64,000 nucleotides of DNA from Streptomyces sp. NBC_00162 (GTDB taxonomy: Bacteria > Actinomycetota > Actinomycetes > Streptomycetales > Streptomycetaceae), in NCBI RefSeq assembly GCF_024611995.1, contig NZ_CP102509.1, forward strand, positions 1,364,001-1,428,000, given 5' to 3'. A program made the position numbers and the translations under genes. The notes beneath the pieces were generated by a model. It was not told where the DNA came from. It was given only the letters and a program-made list of their open reading frames with translations, and made no database searches. Below, one piece after another: positions 25,319-34,216 of the stretch. Position 1 is the first letter of the stretch; each line of letters opens with the position of its first letter.

Positions 25319-26185
25319 GTGCCCGGACCCCGTGCCTGGCCGCGTCGCTTCACCATGCCGGGCTGGATGCGCAAGTACACGCCGTTCCTGGGCCGGATCC
25401 TCGAGCAGCTCACAAGCATCTACGTACTGGACTGCGCCACTCGGCTGGCGGCGCAGGCGTTCCTCGGTGCGATCCCCGCCATTTTCGTCATCGCGGCCGT
25501 CTCCCCCGACTGGATGCGCGAGCAGCTGATCTCGACGATCAGCTCGACCCTGGGCCTGACGGGCCCCGCGCTGGACCAGGTGCGCGCCGTGTACGCGGCC
25601 GGTGACGCCGCGGCCGTCGCGAGCACCGGAGCCGTGGGCATCCTGGTGACCTTGCTGTCCGCCACCGCCTGCAGCCGCGCCCTGCAGACGACCTGCGAAC
25701 GGTCCTGGCACCTCCCGAAAGCCGCCGCCCGGCTCGCCGCCTGGCGCTGGCTCGCCTGGATCGGCGTGTGGCTGGCCGCCCTGATCTTCCAGGGACCGGT
25801 CCAGAACGCGTTCGGCACCGGCCGGGCGCTCGGCGCGGTCCTCGCACTGGTCAGCGGCACCTTGCTGTGGTGGTGGACCCAGCACCTGCTGCTCGGCGCC
25901 AGGGTCCCGTGGCTGCCGCTGCTGCCCGGCGCGATCCTGGTCGCGGTCGGGGAACAGGTGGTCACCTGGGGATCCAGGTTCTACATGCCCCGCGCGATAA
26001 ACCGCAGCCTGGAGCAGTTCGGGGGCCTCGGGCTGGTCTTCGTCATGCTGTCGTGGCTGATCATGTTGTTCTTCGTCGTCACGGTGGGCATCGCCGTGGG
26101 ATACGTAGTGGCCCATGAACCCCTGCCGGCACGCCACCTGGGCACTCCCGCCGACGCCCCGGAGGAGACGGCCACCCGGGGGTGA
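25319..26185 (+). CDS. YihY/BrkB family membrane protein
   Basis: GTG 25319 has AAGGAGG seven bases upstream. The 288-residue product has about six transmembrane helices with family features: an early amphipathic region (LAAQAFLGAIPAIFVIAAVS), a charged stretch CERSWHLPKAAARLAAWRW and the helix pair ending LIMLFFVVTVGIAVGYVVAHEP. The family was once called ribonuclease BN by mistake; it is an inner-membrane protein of unknown transport or envelope function. No operon partner is evident, with the DUF1801 gene 149 bases upstream. Confidence 0.85.
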   Translation: MPGPRAWPRRFTMPGWMRKYTPFLGRILEQLTSIYVLDCATRLAAQAFLGAIPAIFVIAAVSPDWMREQLISTISSTLGLTGPALDQVRAVYAAGDAAAVASTGAVGILVTLLSATACSRALQTTCERSWHLPKAAARLAAWRWLAWIGVWLAALIFQGPVQNAFGTGRALGAVLALVSGTLLWWWTQHLLLGARVPWLPLLPGAILVAVGEQVVTWGSRFYMPRAINRSLEQFGGLGLVFVMLSWLIMLFFVVTVGIAVGYVVAHEPLPARHLGTPADAPEETATRG

Positions 26186-26291
26186 GTCAGACCCCGGCAG
26201 GGTGACACGACTGGTGATCACCACAGATCACGGCTTGAGTGGAGAGCGTGGGCCGATCACAGTGCGTACCCGGTGAACCTTCGGTGGCTTC

Positions 26292-28977
26292 ATGCGGAAC
26301 CCGAACCCCGTACCCGTAGGGCCCGAGGTCCCGGGACGTCCGGAGCTCCCGAGCCTGGCGCCGTCCGGTGACCCGATGCTCACGGTCAGATTCGCCGTTC
26401 CGGCCGTGCCGAAGCTCCTGGTGTCCCGGCCCGAGCTGCTGAAGCGCCTGACGGCGGGGATGGGGGGCCCGCTCACCCTCGTCAGCGGTCCGGCCGGCGC
26501 CGGCAAGACGGTGCTCGCCGCCCACTGGGCGGCCAAGGGACTCGCGCCGCGGCCCCCGTATGGCTGACCGTCGAGCCCGGTGATGCTCCGGGCGCCTTCT
26601 GGGCGTACGTCCTGGAAGCCCTCCACCGGGGCGGGGTGGTGCTGCCGGCCGAGGTGGGCAGGCCCACCCGCGCCGAAGGGGTGAGCCAGTCACTGCTGGT
26701 GCGGCTGGCGGAAGGGCTGTCCGGGCAGCCGGAGCCCGTGGTGCTGGTGCTCGACCGGTTCGACGCGGCCCGCGCACCCGCGATCACGGACGGACTGGAC
26801 TTCGTGATCCGGAACGCCGCCGAGGGTCTGCGCACCGTGCTCACCAGCCGAACGGACGCGCTGCTTCCACTGCACCGCTACCGGGCGGCCGACGAGATCA
26901 CCGAGATCCGCCAAGCAGACCTGCAGTTCAGCCGGGCGGACGCCGAAACGCTCCTCGGCAAGCACCGGCTGGAGATCTCGCCGGAGGGCATCCGGCTTCT
27001 CGTGGACAGAACCGAGGGATGGGCGGCGGGGGTGCGCCTGTGCGCCCTGGCGATGCAGCGCAGCACCGACCCCGAGGAGTTCTTGCGCCAGTTCGCCGCC
27101 GACCGCACCACGATCGCCGACTACCTGCTCAACGAGGTGCTCGACGCCCAGCCGCCGGCCACTCAGGATCTGCTGCTGCGCGCCTGCGTCACCGACCGGA
27201 TCCACCCGGACCTCGCGGACGCGCTGACCGGCCGTGATGACGCCGCTCGGACACTCGCCGGGCTCGCCCACTCCAACACGTTCCTCGAACAGGTCGACGC
27301 AACGGCCTGGTACCGGCTGCACCCGCTGTTCGCCGAAGTCCTGCGCGCGCACCTGCGGCAACGCTGCCCCGGCCTCGAGCCCCGGTTGCACGGGCGGGCC
27401 GCGCGCTGGCTCGCCCGGGCCGGGCAGCTGACGGAGGCCGTGACGCAGGCCGCCGCCGCCGGTGACTGGGAGTTCGCGGCGGGACAGCTGATCGACAACG
27501 TGGCGATCGGCCGGCTCTTCACGGGCCTGGAAACGGACCAGCTGGGCGGTGCGTTCGCCGACATGCCGGCCGACGCGAAGGGCGCCGCACCGGCCCTGGT
27601 CGGCGCGGCCCGCAGACTGGCCGATCAGGACCTGCCCGGATGTGAGGCCGGGCTGCGGCGGGCGGACCTGTACCTGACCGACGCCTCGGGTCCGCAGGCG
27701 AGGCTCTGCCGCGCCTTCCTCGGGGTCCTCGCGGGGCGGCTGGCGGGCGACCTGGCGGCCACCGAGCGTGCGGCGGCCGACGCCGACGATCTGCTCGAGC
27801 GCATCCCGCCGCGTCTGCTCGCCGGGCACCCCGAGATCCGGGCCCTGATCCTGGCGGCCCTCGGCTCGGTCGAGCTCGGCGCCGGACGCCTCGACCGCGC
27901 CGAGTCCGCGCTGACGGCGGCGGTCGAGGCCTCCGGCGGGCAGGGGACGGAGGCCTCGCTCTGTGACGCGCTGGGATCACTGGCCCTGGTCGAGCTGCTG
28001 GGCGGCCGGCTGCGGCAGGCGACCGAGCACGCCCGCGCCTCGCTCGCCGTCGCCGAGCGGTCCGCACTTCCCCCGGAGCGCCGGGCACGTGTCGGCCACC
28101 TCGTCCTGGCGGGCGTCTCGGTCGAGCACGACGACCTGCCGGCCGCCCGCTCCCATCTCGACCTGGCGACCTTGGCGGCGGGTCCCCGTCCGGAGCCCGT
28201 GGCCGTGGTCGAGACCGCCGTCATCGGCGCGCGGCTGGCCGCGGCCGAGGGCGACGGGGAGGGGCGCTCGCCGCCGTCCACGCGCTCGGGCCGGCCGCGT
28301 TCCCGTCCCGGCTGTCCGCGTGGGCGCTCGACGAGCTGGCCGTCGCCGAGGCGTCCGCGTACCTCGCGCGCGCAGACGCCGCCGCGGCCCTGGTCGTCCT
28401 GGACGCGGTGGCCTCGGAGCGGCCGGAGCATGCGCTGGCCCGGGCCCGCGCCCTGCTGGCGGCGGGACGCGGGGACGACGCGGTCGAGTCGCTGGCCGGG
28501 CTGTCGGACGAAGCGGGCGTTCCGAGGCCCGTGCGGGCGCAGGCGTGCCTGCTCCGGGCGCAGATCGCCGCGTCGGACGGCGCCTCCGAGGAGACGCGGC
28601 GCCGGCTCGGTCAGGCGCTGGCGCTGGCCCGGCCTGAGGAGCTGCGCCGGATGTTCGCCGAGAGCGGCCCCTGGGTAGGCCGGATCCTGCACCAGGACCC
28701 GCAGCTGGCCCGGCTGCACAGCTGGCTGCCCTCCCTCGCCCCGGGGCGTGCCGGCTCTGCGGCCGGCGAGCGGCCGGCCGTGGTGGAGGCGCTGAGTGAG
28801 CGGGAGACCGAGGTGCTGCGCAAGGCCGCACAGCTGCTGTCCACGGAGGAGATCGCCGCCGAGCTGTACGTGTCGGCCAACACGGTCAAGACCCATCTGA
28901 AGAGCATCTACCGCAAGCTCTCCGCCACCCGGCGCAGCGAGGCCGTCCACCGGGCCCAGGACCTCGGGATCCTGTGA
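26292..28977 (+). pseudogene. LuxR-family regulator of the LAL/MalT type, broken by two one-base frameshifts
   Basis: Three overlapping frames together spell a normal LAL protein of about 895 residues. Part 1 (26292 to about 26540) has the P-loop GPAGAGKT. Part 2 (about 26540 to 28264) starts TRAAAPVWLTVEPGD and holds the winged-helix and helical-repeat region. Part 3 (28264 to 28977) starts ALAAVHALGPAAF and ends with the LuxR HTH (LSERETEVLRKAAQ, STEEIAAELYVSANTVKTHL). One missing base at 26535-26540 and one at 28259-28264, both next to G runs, explain the breaks. The codon bias stays normal throughout. GGTGG lies before the ATG; an internal ATG at 26376 is also possible. If intact, it is an ATP-dependent transcription activator. 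Confidence 0.85.
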
Positions 28978-29060
28978 CTCCCCCGAACCAGGCGATGCCG
29001 AGAAGGTGGTCGGGGACCGACCATGGAAGGTGAGGTCGGACGAGAGAGGTGAGTGCTCTC

Positions 29061-29258
29061 ATGCGCTACGAATTCCGCATAGCGGGCATCGTGCCGGACG
29101 CACTCGCCGCGAGCTTCCCCGAGCTCGACCGGATGCCCCTGCGGGAGCAGACCCTCTTCCTGGGCACCGTGGCGGACGAGGCCCACCTGTACGGGCTCCT
29201 CACCCGCTTCCAGTCCCTGGGCATGCGCGTGGTCGAGATGCGTCAGCAGCCTGCCTGA
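29061..29258 (+). CDS. Small hypothetical protein following the LuxR gene
   Basis: ATG 29061 is preceded by GGTGAG at seven bases; a GTG at 29049 is less well placed. The 65-residue product (MRYEFRIAGIVPDALAASFP...) alternates strands and helices and ends with MRVVEMRQQPA. A ferredoxin-like fold is possible. No family was recognised. It lies 83 bases after the LuxR gene and ends 12 bases before the convergent membrane-protein gene. Confidence 0.7.
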   Translation: MRYEFRIAGIVPDALAASFPELDRMPLREQTLFLGTVADEAHLYGLLTRFQSLGMRVVEMRQQPA

Positions 29259-29269
29259 CGGGGCGGCGG

Positions 29270-30601
29270 CTACGACTTTCCGGCACGCTCGGTGGGTTCG
29301 CTGTTGCGGCCGCCGGCCGCGAGGAGCGCGAGTACGGCGAGCACGGCGAGGAGGATGAGCACCATCAGCAGCACCGTCAGCACCGTCGGGTGGTTCCACA
29401 GCGCGAACACCAGCGCGATCACCAGCAGGGCCGCGAGGGTGAGCCACCGCCGGTAGGCGTCCACCCAGGTACCGACCTTGCCGGTGTGCACCCCGTGACC
29501 ACTGCCCCAGCGCGCGGCGGAGTCGGCCATGGTCTCGGCCTTCCCGCGCACGGAGACCGGCAGTCGGCCGGCTCCGGACAGGTAGGCGCCGATCGCCACC
29601 ACGATTCCCAGCACGATCGCGGTACGGATGCTGACGCGCAGGAAGCGGACGAGGGTGTCGAAGACGGCGGCGGCCGCGGCCGGGGACTGCACCTCCGCCG
29701 GCAGGTGATCGAGGTAGTAGCGGCGGGCGATCACGAGGCCGATGGCGAGGATCAGGCAGGCCGCGGCCGCGCAGAGGGTGGTGGTCACCAGTGCCCTGCG
29801 ACGGCGCCGGGCGAGCAGCACCCCGATGGCCCCGAGAACCACGGTGAGCACGGGCAGCCAGTTGCCGACGACGTCGAGCAGGTGCACCGCGTTCCTGATC
29901 TTGGCCAGCTTGTCGGACTGGAAGAGCACCATCTGCTTGTTGACCTCGGGGATCTTCTCCGCCGGGGAGAGGCCGGCGGCCACCAGATCCTCCTTGACCC
30001 GCTCGACCGCGACGCCAACGTCAAGGGTGACGGTGCCGTCGCTGACCTCGACCGCGCCCCGGCCCTCACCGGTGAGCGCGCGCACGACGGCCGTGTGTGC
30101 GGCCCGGTTGGCCTCGGTCCACACCTTCTCGAACCGGTCGCTGTCGACGAAGCGCGTCGCCACCTTGGTGACGGCCTGGTCGACGGCCGAGTCGAGCTGC
30201 GGCCCCAGCGCCTTGACGGCCGTACTGGCGCGCGGCGGCAGTCCCTGGGACTCCAGCCACGCCGCGATGTCCGCCGCGACCCGGGGGCCGTCGACCCGGA
30301 CATCGGCTGCCTCGGTGATGCGGTGGACGGTGGCGGCCTCGATCGCGGGGTCGGATGCGAGCGGGGACACCGTCGACACGTACCGGTCGGTGTCCAGCAC
30401 GATGTCGTGCACCCACACGGTGAGCAGGGAGACCGGTACGAGAATGCAGGTGAGCGTGATCAGCACGGCCGAGACCGTGCTCATCGCGATCCGCTTGGCG
30501 CGGGAGCCCTCGTGCGCCTTGCCGGCCGGGGCCGACGGCGACGACGGGGCGGACGACGCGGACGGCTGGGGCGGCTCGGGCGGCTCGGGCGGCGTACTCA
30601 T
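29270..30601 (-). CDS. Integral membrane protein with a large extracellular segment
   Basis: ATG 30601 is preceded by GGGAG at four bases. The 443-residue protein has a Pro/Ser-rich cytoplasmic N-terminus and one helix (VSAVLITLTCILVPVSLLTVWV). A soluble domain of about 190 residues follows (DTDRYVSTVSPLASDPAIEAA..., with AVEVSDGTVTLDVG), then two pairs of transmembrane helices and a C-terminal Ala/Leu/Val-rich helix pair. The pattern is seen in uncharacterised actinobacterial membrane proteins. Function is unknown. Its start is 217 bases from the divergent small membrane protein gene. Confidence 0.75.
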   Translation of the reverse strand: MSTPPEPPEPPQPSASSAPSSPSAPAGKAHEGSRAKRIAMSTVSAVLITLTCILVPVSLLTVWVHDIVLDTDRYVSTVSPLASDPAIEAATVHRITEAADVRVDGPRVAADIAAWLESQGLPPRASTAVKALGPQLDSAVDQAVTKVATRFVDSDRFEKVWTEANRAAHTAVVRALTGEGRGAVEVSDGTVTLDVGVAVERVKEDLVAAGLSPAEKIPEVNKQMVLFQSDKLAKIRNAVHLLDVVGNWLPVLTVVLGAIGVLLARRRRRALVTTTLCAAAACLILAIGLVIARRYYLDHLPAEVQSPAAAAAVFDTLVRFLRVSIRTAIVLGIVVAIGAYLSGAGRLPVSVRGKAETMADSAARWGSGHGVHTGKVGTWVDAYRRWLTLAALLVIALVFALWNHPTVLTVLLMVLILLAVLAVLALLAAGGRNSEPTERAGKS

Positions 30602-30818
30602 GGCACTCCCAGGGGACGACCGCGGCGAAGCTGCCGCTGCCGTCCATTGGACACGCACCGTAGCGACGTTCGCACGCCGGGTTGCTCCCTCCGGGCGGCG
30701 CCGTGGCCCAGTAGCGGTACGAAGATCACCCGCATCGGGTGATCACGGGAACCCGCTTCCTCGTGATGCTGGGAGGAAGGCACGGCCGGCCCGCAACGAC
30801 AGCTGTGAGGTGACTTCC

Positions 30819-31274
30819 ATGAGCCAGCAGACACCGACCGGAGGGAACTGGAACACCGGACCCGCTCCCGGCACGACACCACTGACCGAAGGTGGCGGCG
30901 ACACGATCAGCGGCGGCGTGCTCTTCGCCGCCGTGATGCTGATCGTCTCGGGCTGCCTGGCCGTGTTCGAGGGCATCGCGGCCATAGCGAACGACGACGT
31001 CTACCTCAGGATCGGGAGCTACGTCTTCGAGTTCGACCTGACGGCGTGGGGCTGGATCCACCTCATCATCGGAATCATCGTCGTCCTCGCCGGGATAGGC
31101 ATCTTCGCCGGCTCGGGCCTGGCCCGTGGAGCGGGCATCGGGCTGGCAGGCCTCAGCATCATTCTCAACTTCATGTGGCTGCCGTATCAGCCCTGGTGGG
31201 CGATCATCATCATCGCGATCGACGCGATCATCATCCTGGCCCTGTGCACCGGCTGGAAGAAGCAAACCGGCTGA
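30819..31274 (+). CDS. Four-helix membrane protein (DUF7144-like)
   Basis: This 151-residue protein has a polar N-terminus of about 30 residues and four transmembrane helices (for example GGVLFAAVMLIVSGCLAVFEG and WIHLIIGIIVVLAGIGIFAG). It includes the conserved-looking stretches GIAAIANDDVY and WLPYQPWWAI, and ends TGWKKQTG. This fits the small actinobacterial membrane family annotated as DUF7144. Function is unknown. GAGGTGA precedes the ATG. Two hairpins follow the gene. Confidence 0.75.
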   Translation: MSQQTPTGGNWNTGPAPGTTPLTEGGGDTISGGVLFAAVMLIVSGCLAVFEGIAAIANDDVYLRIGSYVFEFDLTAWGWIHLIIGIIVVLAGIGIFAGSGLARGAGIGLAGLSIILNFMWLPYQPWWAIIIIAIDAIIILALCTGWKKQTG

Positions 31275-31287
31275 CGCCGGCGACAGA

Positions 31288-31336
31288 CCCTGCTCGGCGC
31301 GCCGCCCGGCCCTGCCCGGCGACGCGCCGAGCAGGG
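31288..31336 (+). terminator. Terminator hairpin, 14-base stem
   Basis: 31288-31301 (CCCTGCTCGGCGCG) pairs perfectly with 31323-31336 around a 21-base loop, 13 bases after the membrane-protein stop codon. Confidence 0.75.
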
Positions 31337-31361
31337 CTGCGCGCTGCCGGGGGCGGACGCA

Positions 31362-31392
31362 TCCCTGACGCTGCCCGACTCCGCGTCAGGGA
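31362..31392 (+). terminator. Second hairpin, 10-base stem
   Basis: TCCCTGACGC (31362-31371) pairs with GCGTCAGGGA (31383-31392) across an 11-base loop. It may be a back-up terminator or part of the leader of the next gene. Confidence 0.5.
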
Positions 31393-31542
31393 CCCGTATG
31401 AACTCGGCCGGTCGTCGTCAAGGACCCGTCATGGGGTGGCGGCAGGTGCGGGAACCCGGGGATAGCTTCGGTGTCGCGCCCCGGACTGCCTCCCCGCACC
31501 CGGGGCCTCAACCGCCACTCGTGGTTCCTCCGGGAGGGCCCC

Positions 31543-31878
31543 ATGTGTTTGTTCCCGTACGAAGACGACCCCGATCCTGAAGAACGCGTCCCGGCCGGAC
31601 CCCTCTGCGTGCCCGTCCGGCCGGGAACAGCGGAGGTGGTGCTCCGGATGTTCCGCACCCCTCTCGGCGACCGCACCGCAGTCGGATTCACCCGCCCCGA
31701 CCTGCTGGCCGCGACGCTCGGCGCGGAGCAGCCCTGGATCCGGCTGTCCGAGTCCGCGCTCCGCGCGCTGGCTTCGCCGCTCGGCGTGCGCCTGGTGACG
31801 ATCGACCCGGCCCTCTCCGCTCCCGCCGTCACCCCGGTGCCGGCGCGGACGACCGCCGTCACAGTCCGCGTTCTCTGA
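31543..31878 (+). CDS. SAV_915-like small protein
   Basis: ATG 31543 is chosen because GGAGG lies five bases upstream. The 111-residue product begins MCLFPYEDDPDPEE and contains VPVRPGTAEVVLRMFRTPLGDRTAVGFT, then PWIRLSESALRALASPLGVRL. This resembles the small SseB-related proteins often found in Streptomyces next to lysA homologues. Function is unknown. It ends 13 bases before lysA and is probably co-transcribed. Confidence 0.75.
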   Translation: MCLFPYEDDPDPEERVPAGPLCVPVRPGTAEVVLRMFRTPLGDRTAVGFTRPDLLAATLGAEQPWIRLSESALRALASPLGVRLVTIDPALSAPAVTPVPARTTAVTVRVL

Positions 31879-31891
31879 GGGGGAAGTCCCG

Positions 31892-33225
31892 ATGACCATT
31901 GCCGTACTCTCCGACGTCGCCACCGGCGCGGAGGATCTGTCCATTTGGCCCGCCTCCACGGAGCGGCTCCCGCACGGCGGCCTGGCCGTCGGCGGGGTCT
32001 CCTCGCCGAGGTCGCCGAGCGGTTCGAGACCCCGGTCTACGTCCTGGACGAGGGTGAGGTGCGCGGGCGCTGCCGGACCTACCGGGAGGCCTTCCCCGGC
32101 GCCGACGTCCACTACGCCGCGAAGGCGTTCCTCTCCCGCGCGATGGTGCGCTGGGTGCAGGAGGAGGGACTGGGCCTGGACGTGTGTTCCGCCGGGGAGC
32201 TGGAGCTCGCCGTCACCGCCGGCTTCCCGCCCGAGCGGATCGTGCTGCACGGCAACGCGAAGTCGCCCCGCGACCTGGAGGCGGCGCTGCGGCTCGGCGT
32301 GGGGCGGATCGTCATCGACGGTCCGTCGGAGATCGCCCGGATCGCGGCCGCCGTCGGACCCGAGGGGCACCAGAAGGTCATGGTGCGGGTGGTGCCGGGC
32401 GTCTCGGCCGGGGGCCACGACAAGATCCGTACGGGCACGGAGGACCAGAAGTTCGGGCTGTCGCTCACCGACGGGGGCGCGCAGCACGCCGTCGCCCGGA
32501 TCCTGGGCCAGCCGCAGCTCGAACTGACCGGCCTGCACTGCCACATCGGATCCCAGATCACCGACGTGAAGCCCCACCTGGTGGCCCTGCGCCGCATGGT
32601 CGGGCTGATGGCCCGCATCCGTGACACCCACGGAATCGTCCTGCCCGAACTGGACATGGGCGGCGGCCACGGCATCGCCTACCGGCCCGGCGAACCCGCC
32701 CTCGACCTCACCGCGCTCGCCCGACGGCTGCGCGCCGAGCTGGTCGAAGGGTGCGGTGCGGCCCGGCTGACCGTGCCCCGGCTCCTCATCGAACCCGGGC
32801 GGGCCGTCGTGGGGCCGGCGGGAGTCGCCCTCTACCGGGTACTCGCCGTCAAACACACCGGCGAGAGGGTGTTCGTCGCCGTCGACGGCGGCATGAGCGA
32901 CAACCCGCGCCCCGCCCTGTACGGGGTGCGCTACGCGCCCCGCCTGATCGGCCGCCACTCGACGGCCGGCCCCCGTACGGCCACGGTCGTCGGCCGGCAC
33001 TGCGAGGCCGGCGACATCCTCGCGGCCGACGTGGAACTGCCCGACGACATCCACCCCGGCGACCTGCTCGCCGTACCCGTGGCCGGTGCGTATCAGCTGT
33101 CCATGGCCTCCGGCTACAACCTCGTCGGCCGCCCCGCGGTCATCGCGGTCCACGAGGGCGCGGCCCGGGTCCTCGTACGGCGCGAGACGCTGGAGGACTT
33201 CCGCAACCGGGACATCGGCGCATAG
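31892..33225 (+). CDS. lysA: Diaminopimelate decarboxylase, with a one-base frameshift near the N-terminus
   Basis: The body of this PLP enzyme is complete: VHYAAKAF with the PLP-binding Lys, LHCHIGSQI, MGGGHGIAYRPGE and LLIEPGRAVVG. It converts meso-diaminopimelate to L-lysine in the cytoplasm. ATG 31892 follows GGGGGAAG and encodes MTIAVLSDVATGAEDL to about residue 36. The frame then changes near 31994-32001, and LLAEVAERFETPVYVLDEG continues in the next frame. One extra base restores about 444 residues, a usual length. Sequencing error is likely. The pairing with a SAV_915-like gene suggests a paralogue with a special role, not necessarily the housekeeping lysA. Confidence 0.87.
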
Positions 33226-33240
33226 AGCCTCGCGCCGACG

Positions 33241-33284
33241 CTGAAAGGGCCGGGTCCGTCGGGTGACGGGTCCGGCCCTTTCAG
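33241..33284. terminator. Bidirectional terminator between lysA and the 2-MIB operon
   Basis: 33241-33260 pairs with 33265-33284. The outer 13 bases (CTGAAAGGGCCGG with CCGGCCCTTTCAG) are perfect, and the stem has A/T-rich outer ends usable in both directions. Confidence 0.75.
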
Positions 33285-33298
33285 GCGGCGGCGGTCGG

Positions 33299-34201
33299 TC
33301 AGATGCGGTCGGCCGCGATCAGGAGGTACTGGAAGGAGCCGTCCTTGTAGGAGTTGATGAACGCCTCTTCGATGCCGGTGACCAGGCGCGAGGTGGCCCG
33401 CAGCTCCCAGTAGGGCAGGGTCGCGGAAGTCAGGTCGATGACGGCCTGCGGTACGAGGCGGTTGTCGGCCATGGCGCGCATGTACTCCCGGCGGGAGTGG
33501 ATGTTGCACTCGAAGTGCGCGTTGATCTGGGAGACCCACTTCGAGGGCTGGCCGTAACGCGGGTTCCAGCAGCCCGTGATGGTCACGTAGCGGCCGCCGA
33601 CCTCGAGGACGCGGGAGTGCTCGGCGAAGAGGTCGTCCAGGTCGACGTACATGCTCGACTCGTTGTTCCACGAGGCCGCGGCCTGCCCGGTCTCGAAGGG
33701 CGTGCCGAGCATGTTGCAGACACGGGCGCGGACGTGGTCCTCGATGCCGAGTTCATGGGCGCGCTGGTTGGCGAAGTCGGCCTGCTTGGCCGACAGGGTG
33801 ACGCCCTCGACCTTGCATCCGAAGCGCTGGTGGGCCATGACCATCGAACCGCCGCGGCCGCAGCCGGCGTCCACGAGCGTGTCGTCGCGCTCGATGGGGC
33901 CGAGGTGGTCCAAAAGCAGTTCGGCCTGCGCCGACTCCAGGCGGTGGAGCTCGGCGATCAGCTTCTTCTCGTATGCGCTGTCGTCGGCGTCGCCGAGGGC
34001 GGCGTGGTCCACGTCCCCGATGCCGTAGTGGTGGTGGTAAAGGCCGTCGACGTCGCCGAGCCGCAGGTTCACGGGCCTGGCCTCGTTGTTCCAGTAACGG
34101 GCGATGTCCCCCTGATAGGGCGTCGCCGGGCCAGGGATAAATGCCGAGGTACCGGCCGAAGTGGCGGTGGCAGTGGCGGTGTTGAGATCGGTGCTAGTCA
34201 T
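33299..34201 (-). CDS. gpmt: Geranyl diphosphate 2-C-methyltransferase
   Basis: This 300-residue SAM-dependent enzyme methylates geranyl diphosphate at C2 to give 2-methyl-GPP, the substrate of 2-methylisoborneol synthase. Visible features are the Ala/Thr-rich tail-like N-terminus, ARYWNNEARPVNLRLGDVDG, the SAM-binding motif DAGCGRGG at 111-118 and NNESSMYVDLDDLF. It is the last gene of a three-gene operon, 15 bases after the MIB synthase stop. It ends at a bidirectional terminator. Confidence 0.95.
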   Translation of the reverse strand: MTSTDLNTATATATSAGTSAFIPGPATPYQGDIARYWNNEARPVNLRLGDVDGLYHHHYGIGDVDHAALGDADDSAYEKKLIAELHRLESAQAELLLDHLGPIERDDTLVDAGCGRGGSMVMAHQRFGCKVEGVTLSAKQADFANQRAHELGIEDHVRARVCNMLGTPFETGQAAASWNNESSMYVDLDDLFAEHSRVLEVGGRYVTITGCWNPRYGQPSKWVSQINAHFECNIHSRREYMRAMADNRLVPQAVIDLTSATLPYWELRATSRLVTGIEEAFINSYKDGSFQYLLIAADRI

Positions 34202-34216
34202 GGATACATCCCATCT

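Noticed and set aside
26213..26222. GGTGATCACC palindrome upstream of the LuxR gene as an operator
   Set aside because: A lone 10-base palindrome is expected by chance in this window; there is no second site to support it.
26292..28977. Programmed frameshifting in the LuxR gene
   Set aside because: No slippery heptamer with a downstream structure was seen, there are two shifts, and the same one-base loss occurs in five other genes.
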